Shown here piece after piece: positions 22,035 through 31,779 of a DNA stretch of 64,000 nt (position 1 is the first letter of the stretch; each line of letters begins with the position of its first letter). The position numbers were made by a program, and so were the translations under genes. The DNA is from Rhynchopus euleeides (Eukaryota > Euglenozoa > Diplonemea > Diplonemida > Diplonemidae): positions 1,364,001 to 1,428,000 of the forward strand of contig OY723303.1 of the NCBI GenBank assembly GCA_963210315.1. Reading direction: 5' to 3'. Below the pieces are notes generated by a model. The model ran no database searches, was not told the origin of the DNA, and saw only the letters and a list, made by a program, of their open reading frames with translations.

Positions 22035-22145
22035 CAGGAAACTTTAACGTATCGGCGATGTGGATGGTTTTGGTGCCGGGCTCACGTCCAGAACATGTGT
22101 TGCACTCGCGGTTCTCCGGCAACGTTTCCACTTTCCGTTGGGAGA

Positions 22146-22225
22146 CCACCCTCACACAACACCACCTTCCTTCGGCGGGGTTTCACCTTGGGGAGTTGTT
22201 GCGCTTCTTGTTTATCACCACCACC
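22146..22225. repeat. 75-bp direct repeat, copy 2
   Basis: Second copy of the 21585-21660 block, running into the (CCCA)n tract that received the DIRS element. Confidence 0.7.
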
Positions 22226-22255
22226 ACCCACCCACCCACCCACCCACCCACCCAC
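22217..22255. repeat. (CCCA)n microsatellite, left half
   Basis: CCACCCACCC array ending exactly at the DIRS left boundary; it resumes at 27301 on the other side of the element. Confidence 0.9.
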
Positions 22256-22422
22256 TCGGAGTGTTTAGCTAAGGGAATCGGCAGGAGTTTGGAGCCAAGG
22301 CGGTGACCGGGTGTGTCTCCGGTTTGATTTGTTGACTTCTACTTTCTTAGAATCCACACATCCTCTGAATTAGGTTACACTAACCCGCGCTCGCTTCGCC
22401 TCTCGCTTTTCGTTCTTCTTTT
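22256..22422 (+). repeat. DIRS terminal repeat A1
   Basis: Starts TCGGAGTGTTTAGC; matched by A2 at 26807-26973. Confidence 0.9.
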
Positions 22423-22441
22423 TTACCCTCCTTCCCTTAAT

Positions 22442-23878
22442 ATGTCCTCCATGGCTACACTCCCCGCCAACCTCCAAGCGCTGTCGACGCAGCTGGAGGA
22501 GGGGGTAGCGGCTGGCCACCGCTACAAGTACAACGCGCCACCCGACGTCGAGGGCGCGGGCTTGCCGGCCCCCGTGGCAGCGGCTCTGGGGAAGTCGGCA
22601 TGGTGCCCCTTCCGGTCACTGCAGGCGACGTTTGTCGAGCTGGTGTCCGAATGCCAGGAGGAGGAGGTACCCCCGGAGTTCCTGACGACGCAGCTGCAGG
22701 CCCTGTGCGGGGATGGATTGCCCGATGTGGGCAAGTGGGTGGCCGTCAGGGTGCTGGCGGCCATCCACCTGGTGAAGAACTCCGCCGAGGCAGGGGCCGA
22801 CTCCACCGCGATCCCCCTCAACAAGTCGGTCAGCCACGCGCAGGCTGAGGATGCACATCGCCAGACGCCGCACGCCACCGCAGGGGAAGGGGAGGTGCCA
22901 GCCCCTGCTGCCATGAAAGGGTGGCAGCTCAGCGAGCAGGCGTCTGGGTTGATGGGGCAAGTGGTGGTCCTCTCCGCAGCTCCTCCCGGGACTCACGCCG
23001 TCAAGCGGTACGCAGGGAAGCTGATGGCTGCGGGGAGTTCGTGCATTCTGCTGCGGTCGTCGTGCTACAACCACGCTGAGGGTTGTGAAGCGCACCAGGG
23101 TCCCGACGAGCTGTGGGAGGTTCCAGCAGCGGGCTGGACGTACAGCCGCTTGGTGTCACTTGCGGTGCACCAAACGGAGGCTGCACGCGCGGCGATGGGC
23201 CAGATGGAGGGGCAGGCCAGGAAGGCGGTCGAGGAGCGCGACGCGAAGGTGTCCCAGCTCGAGCAGGAGCTGGTTGCGTTGCGGAGGGAGATGCGCGCAA
23301 CCGCCGCGCTCAAGGACGAGGAGCTGGCGGCAGCTCGGAGGGAGGGGGCGCCGGCTCCCGCAGCGAGCAGCAGCCAGCCGCTGGACGCGATGCGGGTGGA
23401 CACGGGGAAGGCGGCTGAGGCCCCCTCCCCACCCTCATTTAAGCACCCCGCCACCGCCGCCGACGTCAAGGCCTGGAGGAAGGACATCCTCACCGACCAC
23501 CAGCTCCTGCTCATGCAGCTGGAGGGCCGGTTGCTGTCGGGGCTCCAGCATCTTCCGGGAGGGAAGACGCTGGACGACATGTTTGGGATGTTGCGGCTGT
23601 GGGTGCTCGCGTGTTCGTGGATGCCGGAGTGGATCGACACACCCCAACATGAGCTCGGAAATGTCTTGTTCCGCCACGTGTTAATACAACACGAATTTGT
23701 GCGGAACAAGGTTCCTCGTCGGGACCTCGAGCGGAAGCTGGCGGCGGCGGACTGCGAGGTCCACGAGGTGACCCGGGTCGCGGCGACGGTGCGGCCCCCC
23801 CCGGCGAGACAGCCCTCGGGTCGTGGGGGGAAAGGTGGTTTTTCGGGAAACGGCCGGGCCGGGAAGGGGCACAAGTGA
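22442..23878 (+). CDS. DIRS element gag-like ORF
   Basis: 478 residues starting at ATGTCCTCC, 20 bp after the A1 repeat. A Glu/Arg-rich coiled-coil segment occupies ~250-300 and the C-terminus is Gly/Arg/Lys-rich (GRGGKGGFSGNGRAGKGHK), consistent with a nucleic-acid-binding structural protein. The gag call rests on position and composition; no capsid fold is recognised directly. Confidence 0.7.
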   Translation: MSSMATLPANLQALSTQLEEGVAAGHRYKYNAPPDVEGAGLPAPVAAALGKSAWCPFRSLQATFVELVSECQEEEVPPEFLTTQLQALCGDGLPDVGKWVAVRVLAAIHLVKNSAEAGADSTAIPLNKSVSHAQAEDAHRQTPHATAGEGEVPAPAAMKGWQLSEQASGLMGQVVVLSAAPPGTHAVKRYAGKLMAAGSSCILLRSSCYNHAEGCEAHQGPDELWEVPAAGWTYSRLVSLAVHQTEAARAAMGQMEGQARKAVEERDAKVSQLEQELVALRREMRATAALKDEELAAARREGAPAPAASSSQPLDAMRVDTGKAAEAPSPPSFKHPATAADVKAWRKDILTDHQLLLMQLEGRLLSGLQHLPGGKTLDDMFGMLRLWVLACSWMPEWIDTPQHELGNVLFRHVLIQHEFVRNKVPRRDLERKLAAADCEVHEVTRVAATVRPPPARQPSGRGGKGGFSGNGRAGKGHK

Positions 23879-24055
23879 CTACTTCTTTCCCGGCCTCAAC
23901 TACATCGTCAGTCAAGCAATTTCCCCGTTATTTCTCTCCGGAATCCTTTCCCCACAACCCCTCTCCCTTCCCATCCCCTCTCCCCCCCAAAACACGTGTA
24001 CGAGTGTCGCACAACTTCGCCTGCGGCAGGCGACGGGTCCGGGCGGCCTACTTCA

Positions 24056-25000
24056 ATGATCGGAGGTATGGTGCTGGACCTCGTGCAGGCCCGGCTGGGA
24101 GCCATCCGCCACCGGACCGTCGGGGAGCACTCGGTGGACGAGGACGACGCGGAGGCGCGGGTGCGAGGTGTTGTGGCGAACATGTGGGCGAAGACGACGG
24201 TGCAGAACCGGCAGAGCCTGTGGTCCCGCATGTTGAGGTGGATGGATCAGGTGGACCGCACCCTGTCAGCGGACACGGCGGTGCTTTTTGTGGCGGCGAC
24301 AGGTGTAAAACCGCAGGGGCAGCTGTCCTACACCAAGACGCTGTCGGGGACGTTCAGGCACCTGGGACTCCCCAACCAGCCCCTGCTCTCGTACGCCTCG
24401 GCGCTGCGGGCCGTGGGGGCGGCGGTGCCGATCCACCAGGCCGACCCCATCCCGCGGGAGACCTTGCTGGCGTGGGCGTATCTGCAGCCCCCGACCCTCA
24501 AGCTGGCGTGCCTCCTGGCGTGGAAGACGGCTTCGAGGTGGGGAGATGTGATTGCCCTGACGTCGTCACAGGTGCTGGAGTGCTCCGGGTCCGAGGTGAT
24601 ATTGGACTGGGGGAGGAGCACAAAGGGGCGCCGCCAGGACCCCTTCACGGCCGCGAAGTTCGTGGTGATCCGGGGACCGCATACGGACGTGATTGCCAGC
24701 CTGTTGGGGGCGCTGCGCCCGTTCACCAGGATCACGGACGTGTCGACTGCGGGCTTGGATGCGCTGTGGGGGGCTTCGGCAGTGATGTGTGGGTACACCG
24801 CCCACAGCATCAAGCGGGGGGCGATCTCCCACCTGCTCGGGCTGATGTCGTCCGGGGTGGAGATTCCCCCGGCCCTGCTGGCGCGCCTGGGGAAACACGA
24901 GACGCAGTCGGATTGGTCGCGCCTCACCATCCGGTACGGAGGAAACCGGGTGGCCCTCGCCCGGGCGCTGAGGACGGGGGACGTGACGGTGCACCTCTGA
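24056..25000 (+). CDS. DIRS element tyrosine recombinase
   Basis: 314 residues from ATG 24056. The family's signature positions are present: Arg in ASRWGDVI, HSIKRGA, GKHE and a C-terminal Tyr in IRYGGN. The frame is open for its full length and lies between the gag-like and RT parts. Confidence 0.85.
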   Translation: MIGGMVLDLVQARLGAIRHRTVGEHSVDEDDAEARVRGVVANMWAKTTVQNRQSLWSRMLRWMDQVDRTLSADTAVLFVAATGVKPQGQLSYTKTLSGTFRHLGLPNQPLLSYASALRAVGAAVPIHQADPIPRETLLAWAYLQPPTLKLACLLAWKTASRWGDVIALTSSQVLECSGSEVILDWGRSTKGRRQDPFTAAKFVVIRGPHTDVIASLLGALRPFTRITDVSTAGLDALWGASAVMCGYTAHSIKRGAISHLLGLMSSGVEIPPALLARLGKHETQSDWSRLTIRYGGNRVALARALRTGDVTVHL

Positions 25001-25059
25001 AGAGTGGTCCGTGGAGGGGGCACAGCGTCACGCGCCGGGCCAGCAAGACGCGCTTGCCG

Positions 25060-26634
25060 ATGACCGCCGAGGAGCGGGACTCCCCCCTTCACGTCACGCC
25101 CATCACCCCCATGGATGTGGATGGGCTTAGGGGGCGCATGTCGGCGAGCAGGGCACGCCGCTTCGATGAGGTGTGGAAACGGACGTTTTACCCCGACTTG
25201 GATGGGTGTGGGTCGGGTGACTGGGCCAGCGGGCGTAGTGCATTCCAAGCTGCACATGCGAGGCTGCTGGTTCAATGTGGTGTGGCGCAGCGGGCGACCG
25301 GGCCTGGGTTCATGGAAACTGTCCCCTTCACCGTGTTGGAGGAGAAGGAATCGGGGATGCGCCAGAGGTTTATTCTCTGGACAAAACAGGCCAACGAGAG
25401 GCTTGACCGGGACGGTTATGTGGCGGACGTGCCCATCGGGCACATTTCTGAATACCTCGACGCCGTTCACGAGCCTGTGAGTTCCCTGCGGGATTTCAGA
25501 ACGGGATTCTTCGCGATCGAGGTCCCTGCGGACGCGCGTTGGCTGTTCCGGTTCCAGGCGGATGACGGCTCCTGGTACGAGTTGTCGCGCCTCCCCATGG
25601 GACACTGTTGCGCGCCTGAGCTGATGCACTCCCTGGCAGGGGTGATGGCCGGCGACCCGGCGTACGTCAGAGAGGAGCTGGTGGTGCGCGGCGTCATGAC
25701 CCATGTGTGGATCGACAACATCCGCTTCTCCGGGGAAGAAGGCGCAGTGCGACGGGAGACCGCCCTCCTGGATGCGAGGGCTTTTGAATTCGGGGTGACG
25801 TGGAAGGACTCGGATTCTGAGACGGCGGCCCGTGTATACGACTTCCTTGGGGTACGCTTCGACCACACCCTCGGGACTGTTGCGGTGGCATCCCGCCTAC
25901 GGCAGAAACTGTGGGGCGTGGATTTTGGGTCGTGCACTGCAGGTGAGGTGGAGTCAACGCTGGGACGGCTCTTGCACTCGAGTGCCATCGCAGGCGTCTC
26001 ACCAGGCCAGTTCTGGTTCGCCTTGAAATACGCGCGCAGGGTTACCAACAACATGAATCGCGGGATCCTGCACCCTCACGACGCGGTGTCAGTTCCCCCG
26101 TCGGTGCGCGCGTCCCTCTCGAGCTGGAGGCGGGCGGTGATGGTTTCTAGAGCGCTGTGCCGAGTGGTGTCGGGGACACCGAGCGCGACTGTTTTTGTGG
26201 ATGCCTCGCTCGACGGCTGGGGCGGCGTGGTAGTTAATGATGCGACGGCAGAGATTGCGATTGTCGGCGGCGCTTGGAAAGGCCAGGCGCGCGGCCTCCA
26301 TATCAACCAGCTGGAAGCGCTGGCTTTTAAAAATACGATGGCTTCTGTCCCCTCTTCTTTTTCCTCTTTTTCCTTTTCTGTCTTCATTGATAACACCACC
26401 GTTTTAGGTGTGGCCCGCCGTAGGTCCTGCATAAAGAACCGAATCATAAACGACGCGGTGGTGCAGGCTTTGGAGACGCTTCGGTCCCTCAAAGCCTCAT
26501 TTTCACTTGCGTATGTTAAGTCTGCTGACAACCCTGCCGACCTTCCGTCACGTGTCTCCAAGGCCGAGCTTTCTACACCTTCACATTTCCGTGAAGTGTC
26601 ACTGGCGGTGGGGCGGTTCCTAAACAACTCCTAA
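25060..26634 (+). CDS. DIRS element reverse transcriptase and RNase H
   Basis: 524 residues from ATG 25060. The RT part is recognised from RFQADDGSWYELSRLPMG and the active-site region THVWIDNIRFSG. RNase H follows (FVDASLDGWGG, NQLEALAF, FIDNT, SADNPADLPS). The same frame stays open upstream to 23875, but that part overlaps the recombinase in another phase and reads as a shadow. Confidence 0.85.
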   Translation: MTAEERDSPLHVTPITPMDVDGLRGRMSASRARRFDEVWKRTFYPDLDGCGSGDWASGRSAFQAAHARLLVQCGVAQRATGPGFMETVPFTVLEEKESGMRQRFILWTKQANERLDRDGYVADVPIGHISEYLDAVHEPVSSLRDFRTGFFAIEVPADARWLFRFQADDGSWYELSRLPMGHCCAPELMHSLAGVMAGDPAYVREELVVRGVMTHVWIDNIRFSGEEGAVRRETALLDARAFEFGVTWKDSDSETAARVYDFLGVRFDHTLGTVAVASRLRQKLWGVDFGSCTAGEVESTLGRLLHSSAIAGVSPGQFWFALKYARRVTNNMNRGILHPHDAVSVPPSVRASLSSWRRAVMVSRALCRVVSGTPSATVFVDASLDGWGGVVVNDATAEIAIVGGAWKGQARGLHINQLEALAFKNTMASVPSSFSSFSFSVFIDNTTVLGVARRRSCIKNRIINDAVVQALETLRSLKASFSLAYVKSADNPADLPSRVSKAELSTPSHFREVSLAVGRFLNNS

Positions 26635-26654
26635 CTTGCGACGGGGCTGGCGGA

Positions 26655-26806
26655 GAGGCCTCGTGGCTGTGACACCACAGCCCGGGGCTAACCCCGCTAG
26701 TAAGTACAAGTAGGATGAACCTCCCGATAACCCCTCCCTTTGTTCTTTATACGAGGTTTTGTGAGCGTCTATGCACACCGCCAAGCTCTTGCGACCAAGC
26801 CAATTC
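26655..26806 (+). repeat. DIRS repeat B1
   Basis: Begins GAGGCCTCGTGGCTGTG and ends CCAATTC; identical in layout to B2 at 27149-27300. Confidence 0.9.
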
Positions 26807-26973
26807 TCGGAGTGTTTAGCTAAGGGAATCGGCAGGAGTTTGGAGCCAAGGCGGTGACCGGGTGTGTCTCCGGTTTGATTTGTTGACTTCTACTTTCTTA
26901 GAATCCACACATCCTCTGAATTAGGTTACACTAACCCGCGCTCGCTTCGCCTCTCGCTTTTCGTTCTTCTTTT
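26807..26973 (+). repeat. DIRS repeat A2
   Basis: Second copy of A1, abutting B1 without spacer. Confidence 0.9.
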
Positions 26974-27148
26974 CCCGCCCTGGTACCCACCCTTTTGTGG
27001 TGCCTCTGCTTTTCCTGTAAGTGCACCTTTTCTGCTACTTTTTCCTTGATGGTTGGGGTCTCTGCGCCCCCTTAACTTCTCGCCTTTTGCTTGTTTTTCA
27101 CACATAGTTGGATGGGCACGTGGTGCCTTCCCTCCCACCTTCCCTCCT

Positions 27149-27300
27149 GAGGCCTCGTGGCTGTGACACCACAGCCCGGGGCTAACCCCGCTAGTAAGTA
27201 CAAGTAGGATGAACCTCCCGATAACCCCTCCCTTTGTTCTTTATACGAGGTTTTGTGAGCGTCTATGCACACCGCCAAGCTCTTGCGACCAAGCCAATTC
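27149..27300 (+). repeat. DIRS repeat B2 (right end)
   Basis: Ends CCAATTC; the (CCCA)n tract resumes at the next base. Confidence 0.9.
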
Positions 27301-27331
27301 CCACCCACCCACCCACCCACCCACCCACCCA
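27301..27331. repeat. (CCCA)n microsatellite, right half
   Basis: CCACCCACCC array immediately after the DIRS right end, matching the array at 22217-22255. Confidence 0.9.
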
Positions 27332-27459
27332 ACCCAGGCTGTTTGGGGAGCGAGGGGCCTCAAGAGGCACCCCCCCCTCCTGCAAACACATACACCACCC
27401 CTTGTACGCCCCCCCACCCCACCCCCCTTCGGGGGGTGCGTTCGCCGTCGCATCCTGCC

Positions 27460-28614
27460 ATGCCATCTGCCGAGGAGGATGCGTTGCCGAATATCTTGAG
27501 CCAGAAGGGGTCGCGGATGCGCCTGTTGGAGCACACCATCGCCAAGCGGGTGTCGAACCTGACCTATCTGAAGAAGGTGTTCGCCGGAGAGGCGCAGCCC
27601 GGGGGTGGGGCGCACGGCGACCCGATGTGGATGAACCTCGTCAGGGTTACACGGCACGACCTCGACACGCATTTTCAGGGGTCGGAGTCTGTAGGCAAGA
27701 CGAGGCTGTACAACTGGTTTGTCTTGGGCATTTCTCTAGCCGGGCAGCTCTCCGTGCAGAACGGGCGCCAGTTCCTCTCCGTCGTCCTCAGCCTCCTGGG
27801 GGAGTGGGAGTACCACGCATCCTCCGGGGTGGGCCGCATGCTGCGGGACTTTAAAACGCAGACCCGCCGGCGGAAATCCCTCCCAGACACCGGAGATGGG
27901 CTTCGCCCGCAGCAGGCATCACAGGGGGGTGCCGGAGAAGGTTCGATCGACCCCAGCCAGGCCGCGCTGCATCACCCGTCGGGCGGAGGTGCGGTGGCGA
28001 CGCCAGGGCATAGCCCGCACAGTGCTGCCGGTGGTGCGGTGGCTGGGGTGGGCAGCGGAGCGGCCACCCTGGCGAAGGCGACTGTTTATGACTACCTCAA
28101 CCTGCCCCCGGTGCCGACAGCTCTGTGTTATGTGGAGACGGTGCTCTGCCTGTGCGATGTGCTCATGTTTGTGTATAGGAAATTTCTGGATAACGACTGC
28201 ACCTCGGATGGGCTGTCGAAGGTTATTGCGATTGACAAGAAGCTGAAGCACCATTTCTTCGGGATGCTGTCCAGGGAGGTCGAGATTGTCGCGGAGGGTG
28301 TGGTGCGCCGTGCGCAGAAGAAGCTGGCTTCGCTTTTTGGCGACTTCACCGACCCACCCGACCAGAGAGGTGCTGGGAAGAAGGGTGCGCGCAGCGGGGC
28401 CGCGTTGCCCGGTGGTGGTGGTGGAGGTGCCGGGGTGGTCGCGGTGCCACCTGCGCTTGCGTTTTCCGCGGCACAACCCCAAAGTACCTTCGCTGTAGGG
28501 TCAGGCGTGCATGACGCGTATGTATCTGGGAGCGATGATGACGAGGCTTATGGGCACAGAGTCACGGAGCTGCCTCGGCCTGTGGAGGGATCGCCCACTG
28601 CCAGCCCCATATGA
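27460..28614 (+). CDS. Conserved-looking protein of unknown function, 384 residues
   Basis: Starts ATGCCATCTGCC at 27460, the first ATG after the DIRS insertion. Two compact parts are separated by a Gly/Ser/His-rich linker (~150-205). The N-terminal ~15-145 is helical (LLEHTIAKRVSNLTYLKKVF, RLYNWFVLGISLAGQLS, LLGEWEYHASSGV). The C-terminal part ~210-305 contains TALCYVETVLCLCDVLMFVY and KVIAIDKKLKHHFFGMLSRE. Hydrophobicity and helix pattern suggest a soluble helical protein, not a membrane protein. The tail is Gly-rich then acidic (SGSDDDEAYG). I cannot name the family. The DIRS element sits about 160 bp upstream of the start and may have displaced its 5' region. Confidence 0.8.
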   Translation: MPSAEEDALPNILSQKGSRMRLLEHTIAKRVSNLTYLKKVFAGEAQPGGGAHGDPMWMNLVRVTRHDLDTHFQGSESVGKTRLYNWFVLGISLAGQLSVQNGRQFLSVVLSLLGEWEYHASSGVGRMLRDFKTQTRRRKSLPDTGDGLRPQQASQGGAGEGSIDPSQAALHHPSGGGAVATPGHSPHSAAGGAVAGVGSGAATLAKATVYDYLNLPPVPTALCYVETVLCLCDVLMFVYRKFLDNDCTSDGLSKVIAIDKKLKHHFFGMLSREVEIVAEGVVRRAQKKLASLFGDFTDPPDQRGAGKKGARSGAALPGGGGGGAGVVAVPPALAFSAAQPQSTFAVGSGVHDAYVSGSDDDEAYGHRVTELPRPVEGSPTASPI

Positions 28615-28931
28615 AATTTTCCGCCTCCCCTTGCGCGCCACCGGCGTGTGGAACACCCACGCCTGGGAAACTCGCCGGGAAACCCCTGGTGCGCCTTGCA
28701 AACCTCCCCTCCCCGCGCCGCAACCCTCAGCAGACGCTACCTCTGCTGGATTTCTGTCACCCCACTGTCGGTGATTCTTTTGCTGTGTGTATTGCTGCCC
28801 AACGCGCCACTGTTGCGTCGTGGGGTGGCGAGGGGGTGGGGCATGGGGGTGTCTGCATCACCACATCCTCTGCATGCGGGTGGATTGTGCCATTCCCTAG
28901 CCATCCTTCCTGGGGGGGGGAGTGGGTAGAT
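28615..28931. other. Intergenic spacer
   Basis: About 320 bp between the unknown gene and the duplicated unit. Nothing recognised. Confidence 0.5.
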
Positions 28932-31779
28932 AGCTAAAGAGTGCCGCCTCTTTTGAGTAGCTCGGTTTTACGGACTCACCCCTCACCCCACCCACTGCTG
29001 AGCAGCATCGCCCCGCTCCTGGTTCTTCTACCACAGCACCCCACACCCAACAGAGATCCCAGTCGTGGAGCCCGTACCCCCTACACCCCGACGCACACGC
29101 ACACGGTCACCCCCATATGCTCCGCCTGGCCATGGCTTTTCCCGAGGGCCGCGAGTTGCAGCGCATGGCATGGCTGTCGCTGAGGGGCGGGCTTCCGACT
29201 GCTGCGCTGCTGCTGTTCATCGGGACGCCGCTCCTCGTCCTGCACTACGGTGCGCCGTGCTACACGCTGCGGCACCCGCAGGCAGAGGATGTGGTGATCT
29301 GCGCCGCTGCATCCGTGCTGCAAGAGCCTAGCTGGCATGACTTGGGCAGGCTGCGGTGCACGTGGGTTGGGGACAGCACCACCACGCAGCCTGGCACCGG
29401 CCGCACAACCCACGTGTGCCTTGCGATGCAGGGTTCTGAGCAGACTGAGGCCGCTCTCACTGCACTGTCGGCCGCTCTGGCCTTCGCCTACCCTGTGGCA
29501 GCATTGGTGCGGCCAGTGTTGGTCGGCTGCGCCCTTGCGGGTGTCTGGCTGGACAGCGTTGCGTGGCGCCTGCTGTATGTCGTGCAGGCTGTGATCGGGG
29601 TCGTCTGTGCCGTGCTTCTCGCCACGACGATCCCGGGGCTGCAGGGCAGTGGTCTGGGTTCCCGTGGCTGGGCTGTGTCCTCCAACATGCCCCCCTCAGT
29701 GTGGCTTGCGGTGCGTGCTGATTTTCTCTTCAGCGCCGCCCAGCTCTGCTGCCACAGCACTGCCAGGAAGGCCCTTGCTGCGTGCTGCTGCCTCGGCACC
29801 CTTGCGGTCTACTGTAGCACCTTTCCCCTGGGCTGGTCCCTCATGCACGTCCTTGTCGCGGCGCCGATACTGATGGTTCCCTGTATTATTTACAATGACG
29901 CGTCCTGGACGTACTGCTGTCTGTACAGGTTGCCAACTGTGGCCGGCCTGCAGGTGTTCCCCACCCTGCTCACAGTGGCGGGCTTCGACCTGTTAATGTG
30001 CTGCGCACACGCCTCCGGTGTATATCTGTCCACCGCAGTGCACCCCTTCGCGTCGGCCCCGTTGCTGTTCACTCTGGGGGTTCCTGCACTCCTGCTGATG
30101 TCGCTGACGGTCCCAAAGTATACGGAGCTCGTGCCCTTCAAGCGTGATGACCCACCGTACGCAGACACAGCGGCAGCAGTCCAGCGCCGGTGGGAGGAGG
30201 CAGTGGTGTCAGGGGAGACGGGTGACTCCAGTGATTATGACAGCTGCCCTGTCCTGCCTGACAGCCCACCTGCTGTGCTGCCGGAGGTGCTGCAAGACGC
30301 AGACTGTGCTGGCAGCTACCGCATCACACTGGTGGTGCCGCAGACCCGCATCGTGGCTGTGCCACCCGACGCGGTGCTCGCCACGCTGCGCCTCCGTGCA
30401 GCTGTCGAGGCAGGGGCCAGCGAGGTCGACCTGTCGTCAGATGCTGCTGTCTTGGGCACTGCCGCCGACAGCACCGCCACACTGCGCGAGCTGGGGCTGT
30501 TCAACGGGAGCACCATCGACGTGCGTGTGCCGCCTTCTGCACAGCTCCGCGACAGCCCCACACCCTGCGACGTGCGGCAGCTGCTGCAGCTGCTGCGTGC
30601 CTACGACCTGCCGCGCCTGCGCGACTTCCGCGACACACCCGGCTCACGTGCCGCTCTGCTGAATTGTCCGGGGCAGAACAATGCCGATCGCATCAGGGCT
30701 ACCATGCGCAGCACTGCCACCGCGGCCACGCTGCACCTGCGCGCCATGCTTGCGGTGGATGGACCTGCTGCAGTCAAACTGCCCAGGCGGGGAGGCAAGT
30801 CTTCCTCGTGCCTCGGCTTCAGGTTGGAGAAGGTGGACGTGGTGTTGGGTAGCGAGCCCGAGTCTCTTGCGACACTCTCACGTGCCCTGCACTTGGGTAC
30901 GGAGGAGCCTGTGCCTGCACACTACACCACACTGCGTCTGCGCCTGCGCTGTGGCAGATGCTGTCAGACCTTGGATGGCGCTGCACGCCGCGTGCCCTGA
31001 GACAGGCACATGGCATGAGCCACGAAGACGCGAAGGCGATCAAACAAATGCTCCTGGCGGACGGCGTGTCACTGCACCGCCTGAATAGGGTCACCTCCGA
31101 CCTGTATCCTGTGGCGTTCCTCCTGGCCCTTGCCTCTGATCTACCACCGGTATTCCTCCTCGCCCTGGTCGTGTATCTGGCACCGTCATCAACCTGCTGC
31201 TGGGTGGATATCGCGCTCATTCTCTTCTTTGCAGTGTGCAGCGTCTTCGAGCTGACCTTCTGGGCACGACCTTGGGCAGCACACAAGCTGCGCTGTCTGT
31301 CCCAACGCCTCGGTCTGTGATGAAATGCTGGGTGTGCCAGTTTTTCCCATGTGGGGCACAGTAGCTGCCTGAGGGAGTGTGTGTGCGCTGCCCAGTCTGC
31401 CAAGGGGTGTCTTGGTGGCACCGCCCCCTTGGCGTAGTGGGCAGTGGGGCACCGTCAAGGGGCACGCCCCCCGCCCTGATATTTTGTGTGTTGATTTTCC
31501 CATGCCGCTTCCCGGTTTCAGGTTCATTTGACTAGCTTTGTGCCCATTCGATGTCTCGATGGGTCTGCTGAAACATCGGCGCGAACCATGCCCGCTGGTG
31601 GGCTCCCTGGTGGTGATCTCATTGCGGAAGCACGCAGTGGTGGTGTGAGGTTTGACTACTCCAGTGGTGTGGTGTCTCCTGCATGATCTGTGCATGATCT
31701 GCACAGTTTCCTGCCACACCTCCAGAGAAACAACAGCGCAGGAAGAAGGACTGCACCCTGGTGTCGTCTGCCTGGAATT
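28932..31779 (+). repeat. Tandem duplicated gene unit, copy 1 (2848 bp)
   Basis: Begins AGCTAAAGAGTGCCGCCTC and ends CTGCCTGGAATT. Matches 33104-36961 along its whole length, including about 170 bp of 5' flank and about 460 bp of 3' flank, except for 1000 bp missing inside the gene. Confidence 0.93.
29117..31000 (+). pseudogene. Truncated copy of multi-pass membrane / ubiquitin-like-domain gene
   Basis: Reads as 627 residues from ATG 29117 (MLRLAMAFPEG). The N-terminal membrane region and the first ubiquitin-like domain match the complete gene downstream almost residue for residue. After LHYTTLRLRLR-like TTLRLRLR (about 30950) it jumps to sequence equivalent to 36133 of the other copy. The 1000-bp loss is not a multiple of three, so the last 16 residues (CGRCCQTLDGAARRVP) are out of frame. 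The original C-terminal frame continues separately at 30958-31320 (MLSDLGWRCTPRAL...), including its membrane segments. A truncated protein could still be made, but the second and third ubiquitin-like domains are gone. Confidence 0.8.

Larger units (their letters stand above)
22256..27300 (+). mobile_element. DIRS-order tyrosine-recombinase retrotransposon, split direct repeats
   Basis: Element fossil of about 5.0 kb that looks whole. Terminal structure is A1 (22256-22422), coding region, B1 (26655-26806) directly joined to A2 (26807-26973), then B2 (27149-27300). A1/A2 and B1/B2 are near-identical direct copies, the split-direct-repeat arrangement known from PAT- and Ngaro-type DIRS relatives. 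Coding parts in order are a gag-like frame, a tyrosine recombinase and a reverse transcriptase with RNase H. It interrupts a (CCCA)n tract with no target duplication visible, as expected for recombinase-mediated insertion. The near-identity of the repeats and open frames suggests a young insertion. Confidence 0.9.

Noticed and set aside
23875-25059. Upstream extension of the RT frame as a 395-residue N-terminal domain
   Set aside because: It overlaps the tyrosine recombinase in another phase, is Gly/Pro/Arg-biased like a shadow, and the RT has its own ATG at 25060.
24328-25866. Long minus-strand frame (512 codons)
   Set aside because: Antisense to the recombinase and RT; Arg/Pro/His-rich composition is that of a shadow in GC-rich coding DNA.
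22217-27331. (CCCA)n as telomeric repeat
   Set aside because: Short simple repeat, interrupted by an insertion and followed by ordinary genes on both sides.
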